This document shows positions 24,501 to 34,066 of a stretch of 42,045 bases of DNA, piece by piece. The stretch covers positions 1 through 42,045 of the forward strand of contig ONKP01000020.1 of assembly GCA_900318405.1 (NCBI GenBank), given 5' to 3'. The notes under the pieces were generated by a model. It did not search any database. It had not been told where the DNA came from and was given only the letters and a program-made list of their open reading frames with translations. Both the position numbers and the translations under genes were made by a program. The first letter of the stretch is position 1; each line of letters starts with the position of its first letter. Origin of the DNA: an uncultured Eubacteriales bacterium (GTDB taxonomy: Bacteria > Bacillota > Clostridia > Lachnospirales > Lachnospiraceae).

Positions 24501-25494
24501 ACGTGAGGTCAGCCGCATTCTGCTCCGCCGTGTGCAGAAAATATCTGTCGCGCAGATTTTTCAGGGGCTGCCGGATGCCATCGTCACGCTGTTTTTTCAG
24601 CCCGGCCGCCCTGTCCAGAATCTCTTCGGAGGCCTTGCCCTTCCTCGGTCCCTTCCAGCGCGCCAGACTTACGCCTCTGACAGCCTCGCTGCAGGCGTCG
24701 GGCGTATCCTGCTGCAGAATATGAGCCAGCTCCGCGGCATCGCTCTGCAGTACTTCGGCACAGCCGGAGAGCTCATCTGAAGAAGCGGCATTCTCCGCCA
24801 GCTGCCTCGCCGTCTCCAGCATGCCGGTCACCGTGAGCCTGACATTGGTCATCAGCTGCGCCTCAAGTTCCGGTGAGCTGCCTGTCCGGTAAACCTCAAG
24901 GCAGCTGTCCAGCCATTCATCCGGATAGGGGTGGCTTCTTGAATAGGTATAAACCTGCTGGATCATATCGGCAGCGTCACGGTCGTCCCGGACGGAAGAA
25001 TAGGCGCTGATGAACCGGCGGAAAGCCTCTCCCTCTTCTCCTTCCTTCGCGTATTCCTCCTCCATCAGTTCGTCCATGACGTCCTCGCGAAGGAGCTTCA
25101 GCTCGCCCTCATCCGCAATGCGGAAGGAGGGATCGAGATGGATCTGTCCGAAATAGTTCTGTATCACATAGCTGCAGAAGCCGTGGATCGTCGTGATCTG
25201 CGCATGGTGGATCAGGACGCTCTGCTGCTGCAGGTGTTCATCCTCCGGGCTTTCCGCAAGGCAGGCGGCCAGTGCCGATGCCAGACGGTCCTTCATTTCT
25301 CCCGCCGCTGCCCGCGTAAAGGTCACAACGAGCAGGCGGTCGATATCTACGGGATGCACCGGGTCCGTGACCATGCGGATGATCCGTTCCACGAGGACTG
25401 CCGTTTTACCCGATCCGGCCGCCGCGGAGACAAGCAGACTGCTGCCGCGGTGATCGATCACTTTCCGCTGCTCAGGTGTCCATTCCCGTGCCAT
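21532..25494 (-). CDS. addA: ATP-dependent helicase/nuclease subunit A
   Basis: Motor and nuclease subunit of AddAB, which resects double-strand breaks up to a Chi-like site for RecA loading. The 1320-residue protein has a UvrD-type helicase: Walker A AAAGSGKT near 24-31, the DEYQDSS motif II, GDIKQSIYGFR, VRVMTIHASKGLEF and ILYVAMTRAE. The C-terminal RecB-like nuclease shows WVLVDYKTDRV. It is somewhat longer than usual because of hydrophilic inserts, including an 11-residue tandem repeat coded at 24028-24093 and a Gln/Glu-rich stretch before the nuclease. GGAGG precedes the ATG, and the gene overlaps addB by 23 bases. Confidence 0.97.
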   Translation of the reverse strand: MAREWTPEQRKVIDHRGSSLLVSAAAGSGKTAVLVERIIRMVTDPVHPVDIDRLLVVTFTRAAAGEMKDRLASALAACLAESPEDEHLQQQSVLIHHAQITTIHGFCSYVIQNYFGQIHLDPSFRIADEGELKLLREDVMDELMEEEYAKEGEEGEAFRRFISAYSSVRDDRDAADMIQQVYTYSRSHPYPDEWLDSCLEVYRTGSSPELEAQLMTNVRLTVTGMLETARQLAENAASSDELSGCAEVLQSDAAELAHILQQDTPDACSEAVRGVSLARWKGPRKGKASEEILDRAAGLKKQRDDGIRQPLKNLRDRYFLHTAEQNAADLTFVYPYMKELVRLVRLFAEQFAEAKRARNIADFSDLEHYALEILEEKDENGHRVRTFAAKELASRFEEIMTDEYQDSSFLQEAILSDVSGEADGRNNRFMVGDIKQSIYGFRMAQPSLFLEKMHAYAANPAEEQGADAGTDESEQRTGAGTDEAEQRTGTENQGERIDLGKNFRSRPEVLRTVNAFFERLMIPELGGIRYGADQALYEGRGAYPQLPDPETAKSELLLIDRSREEFADFRSRNDRIALEAQAVGSRILSMVNSGTLISDKGSDRMRPVQFRDIVILLRSAQDWAETYVKTLQALGIPAFAPAKSGYFSAPEVRLVLDYLRILSNPQQDIPLTAVLRSPIVGLTDSELAEIRAFCPTGTYYYAVNTYLQAGEANAVSQTDDAVRRPVYDKAEKFRRQLEDMRRRAVFTPVHTLIREILRETGYGEYAAAMPAGRQRQANLDMLVEKAAAYETTSYHGVFNFIRYIEKLEKYKVDDGEVNISGEDDDTVRVMTIHASKGLEFPIVFIAGLGKHFNKKDQTGPVLLHAEMGIGLKKINLDRRTKGETILRRMISNRRNDEMLGEELRILYVAMTRAEQKLILAATVDKEETVEDFEAKQAEADQMRDLTNGQKHLRARRYDELTSAKGFSDWIRMAMPDDSLMTIREITGADLVHAEAEENTRITDAVEKLRAEMLTAEKNKAEAKLQEAPKSEKKMEEAQSADDIRAFLERRDAFRYPYEAAAGLPAKMTVTEIKKRSAQPSPEEQGELLLPEEEEPCVPVFMQENPDAEEAGAARGTVYHSFFEHLDYSRIKFAAEDETAEQNQLTPENKQTEQIHLMAENDMTVQGELTAQIREMTADGFFSPKEAECLRVKDFAAFLHTALGQRMKRAAEAGVLHREQPFVLDVPAKDIDNAWPAEENILVQGTIDAYFSEEDAQGEKFWVLVDYKTDRVKTRDGSDLVEKYAAQLSFYRRALEQITEIPVREMWIYSVTLSLAIPLEN
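24028..24093 (-). repeat. 33-bp tandem repeat inside addA
   Basis: Two adjacent 33-base units (24028-24060 and 24061-24093) differ at very few positions and keep the frame. They encode the 11-residue unit GTDESEQRTGA, with a decayed third copy beside them. The repeat lies in a surface insert of the helicase region. Confidence 0.85.
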
Positions 25495-28400
25495 CGTCTG
25501 CCTCCTTTCTCATACCATCAGATGTTTCAGCTGCCATACTATAGTTTGCCAGCTCGCGCCGCATTCTGAAGATCACGTCATCCGCCGTCCCGCTGTCTAC
25601 CCTGCGGTGGCTGTAGCCCGCGATCCGCTCATCATACCCGCAGATGCCGCGCGCCGCGCAGAAGGTGCAGGCGTCCTTTACATTGCTCCCCTTGTACTGC
25701 AGAGCCGGCGCAACCTCCGTACAGCCCGAGACCATGCTTCTTCCGAGCTCCTGCGTCTCGCGCGTCACGTAATCCATGATCGTGCGGAAATCCTCTGCCG
25801 GCCGGGCATTATCTGTCAGTTTGGCGTTCTCGCCCTCGCCGAGGCCGATCTTCACACCCGAAGGCAGCACGGCGGACGTTTTTCCATCCGGCGTCTCGCT
25901 GTCAAAGAGCCTCTCCACCGCCGTCTCCGACCGCACGATGCCGAGCGGTCTGAGCTGTGTCAGGATCAGTCCGTTCGCGTCGCCGTCGTCATCTTTTCCG
26001 TTGAGATCCTTCTCATCGATCAGCGGATCCGCAATGTGATAGTAAAAAATACCCGCCGGCTCTGCTTTTTTTCCTGTGTAACGCTCTTCTCCGGCACACG
26101 CCGCCTTCATGTAGAGAACCAGCTGCAGCTGAAGCCCGCTGTACACGCGGTTCAGATCCAGCTCCTGCCCGCCGGTCTTGTAATCGATGACCTTCAGGTA
26201 ATGCACACCGTCCGCGTCACAGAGATCCAGCCGGTCTATTTTTCCCTGCAGACACAGCCTTGCACGGCCGTCGGGGCTGAACGCCAGCTCATCAGGGTCT
26301 TCCCTGCCGAATACATACTCAAATCCCGTCGGTTCAAAGCTCCCGCGGAGGATCTGCTGCTGCAGTGCCCAGACCGTCCGGCGGAGGACCTCCTGCAGCC
26401 GCCGGATCCGGTAACGATCCCTCTCCGTGCTGACGAGGACCGCGTTGCCGTAGCCGCCCGCCGCACTCTCCAGTGCCATATCCGCCAGGGCATTCCGCTC
26501 ACTGTCCGTCAGCGTACGCCACGAACGTCCCTCGCCTTTCAGTGTCTGAGAAAAAATGCGCAGGGCTTCATGCATGATATTGCCGAAATCCCGCATTTCA
26601 AAGCCGTAGACCTCACGCTCCTGCAGACGAAGTCCGTACTTCAGGAAATGAGAAAAAGGGCAGCCAGCGAACTGTTCCAGCCGCGTCACGGACAGGTGGA
26701 TATCCCTGCCGTATATTTTTTCTGCCAGCCGGCTTCCGATCGAGGACGCATGGTTCGCGGCCGCGCGCGCGTCCAGCAGCCGGCGGGCTTCCCCGCGGCT
26801 CTCCGGACGGACCGCCATGCGGAGGAGGATCTCCCGGGCTTCAGGGCTCACCCTCTGCCCCGGCATCGCCTGCAGCTGTCCGAGAAGATAGGACATCTCG
26901 CCCGCCCTGGTCTCGAAGATCCGCGTCAGATCCCCGGCTTCCAGCTCTTCCGCTCTCATCACGGAAAGCGGATCAAACAGCTTCTGCACCATGCCGACCA
27001 GATAAGAAGGCTTTCTCGCAGCGCCTGCACTGTCGGTCACCGGCCAGGACAGATAGAGATGATCCGACGGCTTCGTCATGGCCAGATAGAGATAAAAGCG
27101 CTGCTGAAACATCTGCTCGCGCACGCCCGGACTCAGCTCCGCGCCGCTCTGCTCCAGATACGACCGGTCGGGCTCCGAGAGGATACCTTTGGAAGACACG
27201 GGCTTCGGAATGACGCCGTCATTCAGCCCCGTAAAAAACATCACGCGGATTTTTTTCAGTCTCGTACGCTCGATATCGCCGATCATCACCTGATCCTCGC
27301 CGCCCGGGACCATTCCGATGGTAATCTCGCCGAATCCCGCATCCAGGATCTGCTGATATTCCGCCATGGAAAGGCGCTCGTCGTCGAGCACACCGGCCAC
27401 CTTGTCGAGCAGATCCATCAGCGCGCGGTACATCTGCGAATAAGCGGACGCGGACGCGTCGTCTCCGTTCGCCCGGAATTCTTCTGCGTACTCCTGCAGC
27501 CTGCCCTGCACATCATGCGCTGTCATAAAGTTGTACAGCACCTCGGATTTCCGGCGCGCGGAGCTCATCCGCCCGTGAAAGCCATCGTGAAAGGCCTGCG
27601 TCTCCTCCACGAATTTCACGCGCAGGCGGTTGAAATATTCCGCGGTCGTATCTCCTGCGGCGTCATCCGCTTCCCTCGGATCTGCGCCGCCGGCACCGGT
27701 CTTCGGCATGCGGATCCATTCTTTTTCATACTGGCTCCGGTTCCGGATGCCCAGCGCGAGCACGTACGTCTCCAGGTCGTCGGCCTCCTCCGCGGTAAAC
27801 CCGCTCATACCGCTCCGGAGATACCGGAACACACTCTCGTAGGAATACTGCCGGATCTCCATATCGATGGCAGAACGGATAAATTCCACCGCCGGATTAT
27901 CCAGCACCGATGTCTTCTGGTCGAGAAAGTACGGAATACCCGCCTGTTCAAAAATATCCGCCGCAATACCGCCCGTGTTTTCCAGATCACCTGTCACGAC
28001 GGCAAAATCACGCCAGCGGTATCCTTCCTCACGGACCATGCGCAGAATCTGCTCCGCCACGGCGCGCATCTCCGCCGCCGGATCCTGTGCCTCCAGCAGA
28101 CGGATCTCCTTCTGATCACCCCGGAACGGTTCTTTCTTTCCGAAGCGGAAGATATTTCTCTCCAGCCAGGTGAGTGCCGGACTGTTCGCAAGACGGCTGT
28201 CTGCCGACGGCGTGATCCACTTCACAGGGAGGACTTCTGTCCCCGCATTCTCCGCGAGTGAAATCGTCTTATCCAGCATCTGCCTGCTCATGTGAAAGAG
28301 GCCGTGTTTATTTTTTCCCGAGATCAGCTCCTCCGGACTGCCGCAGGTCATGATAATCCGCACATCCGCCGCCAGACGAAGCAGCTTCTCCACGACTTTG

Positions 28401-29041
28401 TTCTGCACGGGCGTGAATCCCGTGAAGCCGTCCAGGACGATCACACTGCCACGCACGAGCGCTGAGCGGTCAATGACGCGGCACAGCTGCTCCGGTACTT
28501 CCTCCGTCGTCAGGTAATGTCCCTCCAGGTAGTCGAGAAAGGCCTGATACACCGTGCGAATGTCGGCAAGCTTCGCCGCCAGTCTGTCATGATGCGTCTC
28601 CTGCTGCGTGCTGACCCAGTCGTCCAGATCTTCGGGTTTTACGCGGTACTGCAGCAGCTCGGAGATAAAAGAGGTCATCTCCGCCGCAGCTCCCTGTCTG
28701 TCCAGTGTACGCGAAAGCACATGCAGCTCTGATTTTTTCTCCGCAATCACATGCCGGACAACGAGACTTTTGCCCGTATCCTCCAGCACAGGCAGCGTAT
28801 TGCCGCCCGTCTCGGCAAAAACGCGCCACGCCAGCCGGTTAAAACTGAGAATATCGATATTCAGCAGGCCTTTCCTCGGATGCATTTCCAGAATTTCCTT
28901 CTGCGTCTGCATCGTGAACTGCTCCGGTACGATCACCAGAAACTGACGCTCCGAATGGCGGAGCGACTCGCTGATCACCTGCTGATATGTCTGCCAGGAC
29001 TTGCCGCAGCCGCTTGGGCCTGCGATAAACTGAAGTGACAT
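25472..29041 (-). CDS. addB: ATP-dependent helicase/deoxyribonuclease subunit B
   Basis: Second subunit of AddAB, carrying the Chi-recognition region and the other nuclease. The 1189 residues fit AddB. Seen: GPSGCGKS near residues 8-15 (N-terminal Walker A), the LKVIDYKTGG nuclease motif, and the four cysteines of the [4Fe-4S] staple, one in AGCPFSHFL and three in CTFCAARGICGYD near the C terminus. I start at the ATG 29041, with AGGAG five bases before it; the frame is open 35 codons further but without a ribosome site. It is the first gene of addBA. A large imperfect hairpin (29109-29191) separates it from hslO upstream. Confidence 0.97.
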   Translation of the reverse strand: MSLQFIAGPSGCGKSWQTYQQVISESLRHSERQFLVIVPEQFTMQTQKEILEMHPRKGLLNIDILSFNRLAWRVFAETGGNTLPVLEDTGKSLVVRHVIAEKKSELHVLSRTLDRQGAAAEMTSFISELLQYRVKPEDLDDWVSTQQETHHDRLAAKLADIRTVYQAFLDYLEGHYLTTEEVPEQLCRVIDRSALVRGSVIVLDGFTGFTPVQNKVVEKLLRLAADVRIIMTCGSPEELISGKNKHGLFHMSRQMLDKTISLAENAGTEVLPVKWITPSADSRLANSPALTWLERNIFRFGKKEPFRGDQKEIRLLEAQDPAAEMRAVAEQILRMVREEGYRWRDFAVVTGDLENTGGIAADIFEQAGIPYFLDQKTSVLDNPAVEFIRSAIDMEIRQYSYESVFRYLRSGMSGFTAEEADDLETYVLALGIRNRSQYEKEWIRMPKTGAGGADPREADDAAGDTTAEYFNRLRVKFVEETQAFHDGFHGRMSSARRKSEVLYNFMTAHDVQGRLQEYAEEFRANGDDASASAYSQMYRALMDLLDKVAGVLDDERLSMAEYQQILDAGFGEITIGMVPGGEDQVMIGDIERTRLKKIRVMFFTGLNDGVIPKPVSSKGILSEPDRSYLEQSGAELSPGVREQMFQQRFYLYLAMTKPSDHLYLSWPVTDSAGAARKPSYLVGMVQKLFDPLSVMRAEELEAGDLTRIFETRAGEMSYLLGQLQAMPGQRVSPEAREILLRMAVRPESRGEARRLLDARAAANHASSIGSRLAEKIYGRDIHLSVTRLEQFAGCPFSHFLKYGLRLQEREVYGFEMRDFGNIMHEALRIFSQTLKGEGRSWRTLTDSERNALADMALESAAGGYGNAVLVSTERDRYRIRRLQEVLRRTVWALQQQILRGSFEPTGFEYVFGREDPDELAFSPDGRARLCLQGKIDRLDLCDADGVHYLKVIDYKTGGQELDLNRVYSGLQLQLVLYMKAACAGEERYTGKKAEPAGIFYYHIADPLIDEKDLNGKDDDGDANGLILTQLRPLGIVRSETAVERLFDSETPDGKTSAVLPSGVKIGLGEGENAKLTDNARPAEDFRTIMDYVTRETQELGRSMVSGCTEVAPALQYKGSNVKDACTFCAARGICGYDERIAGYSHRRVDSGTADDVIFRMRRELANYSMAAETSDGMRKEADDGTGMDT

Positions 29042-29108
29042 ACAAACTCCTTTGTCATGGGCATGGAATCTCATTGAGAAGACATTGTTACCGTTCAGAC
29101 GCTGACAG

Positions 29109-29191
29109 AGCCACGGAACACATGGAGACTCCCAAGCCGAGGACAAGCGAGAGCGCGTCGTGGCTGGAAGTCTCCATGTGTGACAGTGGCT
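29109..29191. repeat. Large imperfect inverted repeat between hslO and addB
   Basis: Outer arms AGCCAC (29109-29114) and GTGGCT (29186-29191); inner arms ACACATGGAGACT (29118-29130) and AGTCTCCATGTGT (29169-29181), 13 bp without a mismatch; further CCA/TGG and GCC/GGC pairs lie inside. No T-run follows on either strand. A second small stem, TAAAGAG/CTCTTTA at 29194-29218, overlaps the hslO stop. Confidence 0.8.
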
Positions 29192-29215
29192 GATAAAGAG
29201 TAACCAGTAACCTCT

Positions 29216-30196
29216 TTATTCCGGCTTCGCCCCGTCGGACGCTTCTGTGCTGCCGGCAGCTTTCGCCGCGCGGCAGGTTGCAAGAATCTTCCGCAGTTCC
29301 TCCGGCGTGAACTTATAGGAATTGCCGCAGAACTGGCAGTTCAGCTCGATGGGTTTGCCATCGTCCACCATGCCCTGCAGTTCTTTTTCCCCGAGCGTGA
29401 TCAGTGCTTTTTCCATGCGCGCCTTGCTGCAGCTGCAGTAGAACTGCGTCGGCAGCGTATCGAGAATCTCCAGATCCATGTCGCCAAGGATCTCCTGCAG
29501 GATATCCTCCGGCTTCATGCCCTGCTCAAGAAATTCCGTAATGGATTTCACCTGTTTCAGCTTATTCTCAAGTTTTTCCGCCGTAGCATCCGTGCAGCCC
29601 GGCATCAGCTGAATGATAAAGCCGCCGGCGTCGCGCACCTTCGGCCCCGGTCCCACAAGCACGCCGAGTCCGACCGATGACGGTACCTGCTCACTGGTTG
29701 CAAAATAATAGGTAAGATCCTCTGCGATCTCACCGGATACCAGATTGACCTGGCTGGAATACGGATCGCCGAACTCCTGATCGCGCACCACCGTAAGAAT
29801 GCCTTTGCCGATGGCTCCGCCGACATCCAGATGCCCCGGCGTCTTCTCCGGAAGCCACACATTCGGATTCGACACGAAGCCCTTAACGTCGCCGTACGAA
29901 TCCGCCGTCACGGTCACCCCGGCCATCGGGCCGTCCCCGCGAATCATCAGCGTCACGAGATCATCCGCACCCTTCAGCATCGTGCCCATCATGGCACCCG
30001 CCGTCATGAGCCTTCCCAGCGCCGCCGTGCAGACAGGGCTGGTCTTATGTCTGTTCTGCGCCTCCTGCACCAGATCCCGCGTCGTTGCGGCAAAAGCACG
30101 GACCGTACCGTCCGCAGCCATCGCACGCACAATATAGTCGCCGTGTTCCTTTTTCCACTGATTCATATCAATAATCGCCGGATTTAATTTTTCCAC
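29216..30196 (-). CDS. hslO: Redox-regulated chaperone Hsp33
   Basis: Chaperone that is switched on by oxidation and unfolding, when zinc is released from four cysteines. The 326-residue protein has the Hsp33 fold pattern (RGDGPMAGVTVTAD, GFVSNP, the QVNLVSGEIAEDL region) and the C-terminal zinc switch: CxC in YCSCSK and CxxC in CQFCGN. I use the GTG at 30196 because AGGAGG stands seven bases before it; an ATG ten codons later has no such site. An Ala/Glu-rich tail follows the zinc domain. It groups with clpB and may be part of a stress-response region. Confidence 0.95.
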   Translation of the reverse strand: MEKLNPAIIDMNQWKKEHGDYIVRAMAADGTVRAFAATTRDLVQEAQNRHKTSPVCTAALGRLMTAGAMMGTMLKGADDLVTLMIRGDGPMAGVTVTADSYGDVKGFVSNPNVWLPEKTPGHLDVGGAIGKGILTVVRDQEFGDPYSSQVNLVSGEIAEDLTYYFATSEQVPSSVGLGVLVGPGPKVRDAGGFIIQLMPGCTDATAEKLENKLKQVKSITEFLEQGMKPEDILQEILGDMDLEILDTLPTQFYCSCSKARMEKALITLGEKELQGMVDDGKPIELNCQFCGNSYKFTPEELRKILATCRAAKAAGSTEASDGAKPE

Positions 30197-30354
30197 TGTT
30201 TTTCCTCCTGTTATGCTCTGTCACACTACGATACTGCCCACTATGATCTGTCGTATAACGTGTTGACACAGCCAGTCGCATCATCCGCCTGTTACATCAC
30301 ATTTTCAATGGCAGATAGTTTCAAAACGCCTCCAACAGACGTGTTCGATCGCCG

Positions 30355-31122
30355 TCAGGACAAGCGCTTCTTACCGTGTTCCCTCGCTACGAAACACACG
30401 CGCTCCGCGTCCGGCCCGGGCTCCCTGTCCGTAAACGCCTCGTAGACGGCTTCACAGCACATGCCAGACTCCTCGATCAGCTGCCGCACACGTTCAATGG
30501 GGTAAGCCCTCTGTACATGTTCCTCATGAAATTTCCGATAGAGTTCCTCATCTTCGTCCTCGGGAATGAACAGTGTCAGTTCATACGTATTCAGCTGTTT
30601 TTCGTCATCCCAGAAATTTTCCCAGATGAAGCTGCCTTCCTCGCGGTTTTCCGCGATCGTCGAATCTCCGATCCCGGCATATTTTTTTGTCGTATTCATA
30701 TCAAAAACAAACACGCCGCCCGGATCCAGATAATTGTTCGCGAGACGGAAAACCTTCCGCAGATCTTCCTCATCCAGCAGGTAATTCATGGAATCGCAGA
30801 CGCTTACAATCGCCCGGACCGTTCCGTAGAGCTCGAACTCCCTCATATCCTGCTCCAGATAGAGGATATTCCGGCCGGAAGCCATCTTCTTCTCCACGGC
30901 CACATCCAGCATCTCCGGTGAGCTGTCAACGCCGATCATGTCGTAGCCGGCATCCGAGAGCCGCTCCGTCATGCTGCCCGTTCCGCATCCCAGCTCACAG
31001 ACTATGCCCTCTCCGGCGCCATATTTTTTCAGCAGATGCACCAGATATGCGCACCATTTATCATAGTCCACATTGTCCATGAACATGTCATACACCGAAG
31101 CAAAAGCCTCATATGCGCCCAT
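30355..31122 (-). CDS. Class I SAM-dependent methyltransferase
   Basis: Methyltransferase of 255 residues with a Rossmann core: motif I ELGCGTGSMTERL near 43-55, GVDSSPEML at the acidic loop, EQDMREF, and CDSMNYLLDE after strand 4. It resembles the family of small Firmicutes methyltransferases often annotated YqeM-like, starting AYEAFASVYD. The start at 31122 is chosen because GAGG lies six bases before it; a frame extending 50 codons upstream lacks family similarity. Substrate unknown. It sits between the DUF4250 gene and hslO on the same strand. Confidence 0.88.
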   Translation of the reverse strand: MGAYEAFASVYDMFMDNVDYDKWCAYLVHLLKKYGAGEGIVCELGCGTGSMTERLSDAGYDMIGVDSSPEMLDVAVEKKMASGRNILYLEQDMREFELYGTVRAIVSVCDSMNYLLDEEDLRKVFRLANNYLDPGGVFVFDMNTTKKYAGIGDSTIAENREEGSFIWENFWDDEKQLNTYELTLFIPEDEDEELYRKFHEEHVQRAYPIERVRQLIEESGMCCEAVYEAFTDREPGPDAERVCFVAREHGKKRLS

Positions 31123-31231
31123 ATCATACCTCACTGTTCCATCATCATCCGATAGTATATCCGCTTCCGATTCTAGCAGATTTCCCGCGGTTGCTCCACA
31201 CTCTTCGGAAGCTCCTGTTTGAACGACGACG

Positions 31232-31265
31232 AGCCGCACTGCACCCGTCCGGGCACAGTGCGGCT
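31232..31265 (-). terminator. Terminator hairpin after clpB-DUF4250
   Basis: AGCCGCACTG at 31232-31241 pairs perfectly with CAGTGCGGCT at 31256-31265. It starts 20 bases after the DUF4250 stop on the minus strand. GC-rich, no clear T-run. Confidence 0.65.
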
Positions 31266-31284
31266 CCTGCATTATTGCTGTATT

Positions 31285-31467
31285 TTACTTCTGTACAAAC
31301 TGGTTCACGGCGGCATCGTAATAATAATTAACCTCCGCAAGCCTCTCCATCACTTCTTTGCGATCGGCGCTCTCTGTCTTACAGAACTCATCAAGATCCT
31401 CACCGGTATCCCTGAGTCTCATATTCACAAGGCTGAGCAGCATTGCCGGATCATTCGGCAGTTTCAT
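31285..31467 (-). CDS. DUF4250 domain-containing small protein
   Basis: A 60-residue acidic protein starting MKLPNDPAMLLSLVNMRLRD and ending in the YYYDAAVNQFV pattern, as in DUF4250 proteins common in Clostridia. The predicted fold is a small helical bundle. Its function is unknown. It starts six bases after the clpB stop with a GGAA site overlapping that stop, so it is translated from the clpB message. A strong hairpin follows. Confidence 0.85.
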   Translation of the reverse strand: MKLPNDPAMLLSLVNMRLRDTGEDLDEFCKTESADRKEVMERLAEVNYYYDAAVNQFVQK

Positions 31468-31473
31468 TTCTCA

Positions 31474-33930
31474 TCAGTTCCTTTCATCCGCTGTTGTCTC
31501 TGTCCGACCCGTCAGACGGCCATCTGCACCGCAGTCGATCACGATCGTATCGCCCTCGTGTACATCACCGCCGAGGATCTCACGTGCCGCAAGCGTTTCC
31601 ACGCTCTTCTGCATATACCTCTTCAGAGGACGTGCGCCATAAGCCGGGTCATATCCGGCATCAATGATAAATTGTTTTGCCTGCTCCGTCAACCTGATCC
31701 GGATCTGCTTGTCCGCCAGTCTGCGGTTCAGGTCATCCATCTGCAGATCCACGATGCGTCCGATATTGTCCTTCGTCAGCGGACGGAACATGATGATCTC
31801 GTCCAGACGGTTCAGGAACTCCGGACGGAAGTGCGTGCGCAGTTCCTCCTGTACGCCCTTCTGTGCCTCTTCCGAGATCTCGCCCCTGTCGTTGACGCCA
31901 TCCAGCAGATAGCTGGATCCGAGGTTACTGGTCATGATCAGGATCGTATTTTTAAAATCAACGGTGCGGCCCTGTGAATCTGTCAGACGTCCGTCATCCA
32001 GAACCTGCAGAAGGATATTGAACACGTCCGGATGGGCTTTCTCGATCTCATCAAAGAGCACAACCGAATACGGTTTTCTTCTGACAGCCTCCGTCAGCTG
32101 GCCGCCTTCCTCATAGCCTACGTATCCCGGAGGCGCTCCGATCAGACGGGAGACGGAATACTTGTCCATATACTCGAGAATGGCTTCCGATACTTTTTCC
32201 ACAGCCTCATCCTGACCGACAACGCGCTTATGCAGCTGCTTGTCGAGGTTGAGGATCTTGGACTTTTCGCCCTCTGTCAGCTTTGCCACAGGGATTCCCG
32301 TCCAGCGGGATACCACGGCCGCCACTTCATCCTCATCCACACAGTCATGGACGAGCTTCATATCATCATTTTTAATCTTGCTCTCTTCTTCTTCCAGCTC
32401 CTTCTGCAGCTTCGGCAGCTCACCGTACTGCAGCTCGCTCATTTTTCCAAGATCTCCCTGGCGTTCCGCGAGCTCCATCTGCCTGTGCACATCTGCGATC
32501 TGATCACGGAGCTTTGCCGGGCGGTCAACTGCATTTTTCTCATTCTCCCACTGTGCATTGAGGGCTTTCAGCTGCTCCTCGATGTCCGCGAGATTTTTGT
32601 TGACGTCTTCCAGACGCTCTTTGCTGAGCTGATCCGTCTCTTTCTCAAGGGACATCTTGTCCAGCTGCAGCTGCGTCCTCTTGTGCTCCAGATTATCGAT
32701 CTCCTCCGGCTTGGACTGCTGCTCGGTCTCGAGCTGAGCGCCCGCCTCATCGATGAGGTCGATCGCCTTATCCGGCAGGAACCTGTCGGTGATATAGCGG
32801 TTGGAAAGCTCCGCAGCCGCGATCAGCGCATTATCCGTGATCCGCACATGATGATAGGACTGATAATTCTCACGAAGGCCACGGAGGATCGTGATCGTCT
32901 CGTCGACAGTCGGCTCATCCACCATGACACGCTGGAAACGACGCTCCAGCGCCTGATCCTTCTCAATATATTCCCTGTACTCGTTCAGCGTGGTCGCGCC
33001 GATGCAGTGCAGCTCGCCTCTCGCCAGCATGGGCTTCAGAAGGTTGCCAGCATCCATGGCGCCCTGCGTCTTGCCCGCGCCGACGATCAGGTGCAGCTCA
33101 TCGATGAAGAGGAGAATGTTGCCCTCACTCTTCTTCACCTCATTCAGTACGGCTTTCAGACGCTCCTCAAACTCACCCTGATATTTCGCACCTGCGATCA
33201 GCGCACCCATATCAAGGGAGAAGATCGTCTTGTTCTTCAGATTCTCCGGCACATCGCCCTTCACGATCCTCTGGGCAAGTCCCTCAACGACGGCCGTCTT
33301 GCCGACACCGGGCTCACCGATGAGCACCGGGTTGTTCTTTGTTTTTCTCGAGAGGATACGGATCACATTCCGGATCTCCTCATCACGTCCGATGATCGGG
33401 TCCATCTTCTGATCGCGCGCCTTCTCCGTGAGATCCTCGCCGTATTTCCGGAGCGCGTCATACGTCTCCTCCGGGGTATCGGTCGTCACATGCTGGTTGC
33501 CGCGGACGCTCTGCAGCGCCTGCAGGAACCGCTCCATGGTGATGCCGTTCCGGCGGAAAAATTCTTTCATGGAAGGGCTGGGATTCCGGAGCATGGCCAT
33601 AAAGAGATGCTCCACGGAGATCCTCTCGTCTCCCATCCGCTTCATCTCATCCTGGGCGTAATTCAGTGTATTGTTCAGATACTGGCCTACGTATGGAGAA
33701 CCGCCCTGTACCTTCACGCGTTTGCCGATCATCGACTCGATGTCCTGTGTGACCATATGGACGTCGAGGCCCATCTTCGTGATCAGCTGCGGGATCAGCC
33801 CGCCTTCCTGCGTCAGGAGAACATACATCAGATGCTCCTGCTCAATTTCCTGATTACCGAAATCCATCGCTGTCTTTTCCAGCTGGTTGATGGCCTCAAC
33901 AGATTTCTGTGTAAAAAGATCTGCCTGCAT
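31474..33930 (-). CDS. clpB: Chaperone ClpB lacking the second Walker A motif
   Basis: Hsp100 disaggregase. The order is: Clp N domain (1-145), AAA+ domain 1 with Walker A GEPGVGKT and Walker B LLFIDELH, middle coiled coil (about 400-520), AAA+ domain 2, C-terminal D2 domain. In AAA+ domain 2 the sequence passes directly from VSEAIL to [11 protein letters not shown]; the roughly 43 residues that normally hold the Walker A (GPTGVGKTE) are missing in frame, junction at 32175/32176. Walker B ([13 protein letters not shown]) and later motifs are intact. The length is 818 instead of about 860, the same difference. The start at 33930 has GGGGG upstream; a 55-codon longer frame has no support. Expression is from the CIRCE-controlled promoter. 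Confidence 0.93.
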   Translation of the reverse strand: MQADLFTQKSVEAINQLEKTAMDFGNQEIEQEHLMYVLLTQEGGLIPQLITKMGLDVHMVTQDIESMIGKRVKVQGGSPYVGQYLNNTLNYAQDEMKRMGDERISVEHLFMAMLRNPSPSMKEFFRRNGITMERFLQALQSVRGNQHVTTDTPEETYDALRKYGEDLTEKARDQKMDPIIGRDEEIRNVIRILSRKTKNNPVLIGEPGVGKTAVVEGLAQRIVKGDVPENLKNKTIFSLDMGALIAGAKYQGEFEERLKAVLNEVKKSEGNILLFIDELHLIVGAGKTQGAMDAGNLLKPMLARGELHCIGATTLNEYREYIEKDQALERRFQRVMVDEPTVDETITILRGLRENYQSYHHVRITDNALIAAAELSNRYITDRFLPDKAIDLIDEAGAQLETEQQSKPEEIDNLEHKRTQLQLDKMSLEKETDQLSKERLEDVNKNLADIEEQLKALNAQWENEKNAVDRPAKLRDQIADVHRQMELAERQGDLGKMSELQYGELPKLQKELEEEESKIKNDDMKLVHDCVDEDEVAAVVSRWTGIPVAKLTEGEKSKILNLDKQLHKRVVGQDEAVEKVSEAILEYMDKYSVSRLIGAPPGYVGYEEGGQLTEAVRRKPYSVVLFDEIEKAHPDVFNILLQVLDDGRLTDSQGRTVDFKNTILIMTSNLGSSYLLDGVNDRGEISEEAQKGVQEELRTHFRPEFLNRLDEIIMFRPLTKDNIGRIVDLQMDDLNRRLADKQIRIRLTEQAKQFIIDAGYDPAYGARPLKRYMQKSVETLAAREILGGDVHEGDTIVIDCGADGRLTGRTETTADERN

Positions 33931-34066
33931 ACAGACGCCCCCTTTCTGTTCCATTCTGTATTTCACAAATATACTTTCATGTTCTGTATGGTGCTGAAAC
34001 CTCTGCATCGTGTATAAAACACGGAAATTCTGTCTGCATTGTAAGGAAGTTTCTGCACACATAAGA

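Noticed and set aside
25607-28261. 884-residue open frame on the plus strand
   Set aside because: It lies wholly antisense to addB, has no family similarity and no ribosome site. It is a by-product of GC-rich codon use.
32032-34017. 661-residue open frame on the plus strand
   Set aside because: Antisense to clpB; its composition is that of a mirror frame and no motif is recognisable.
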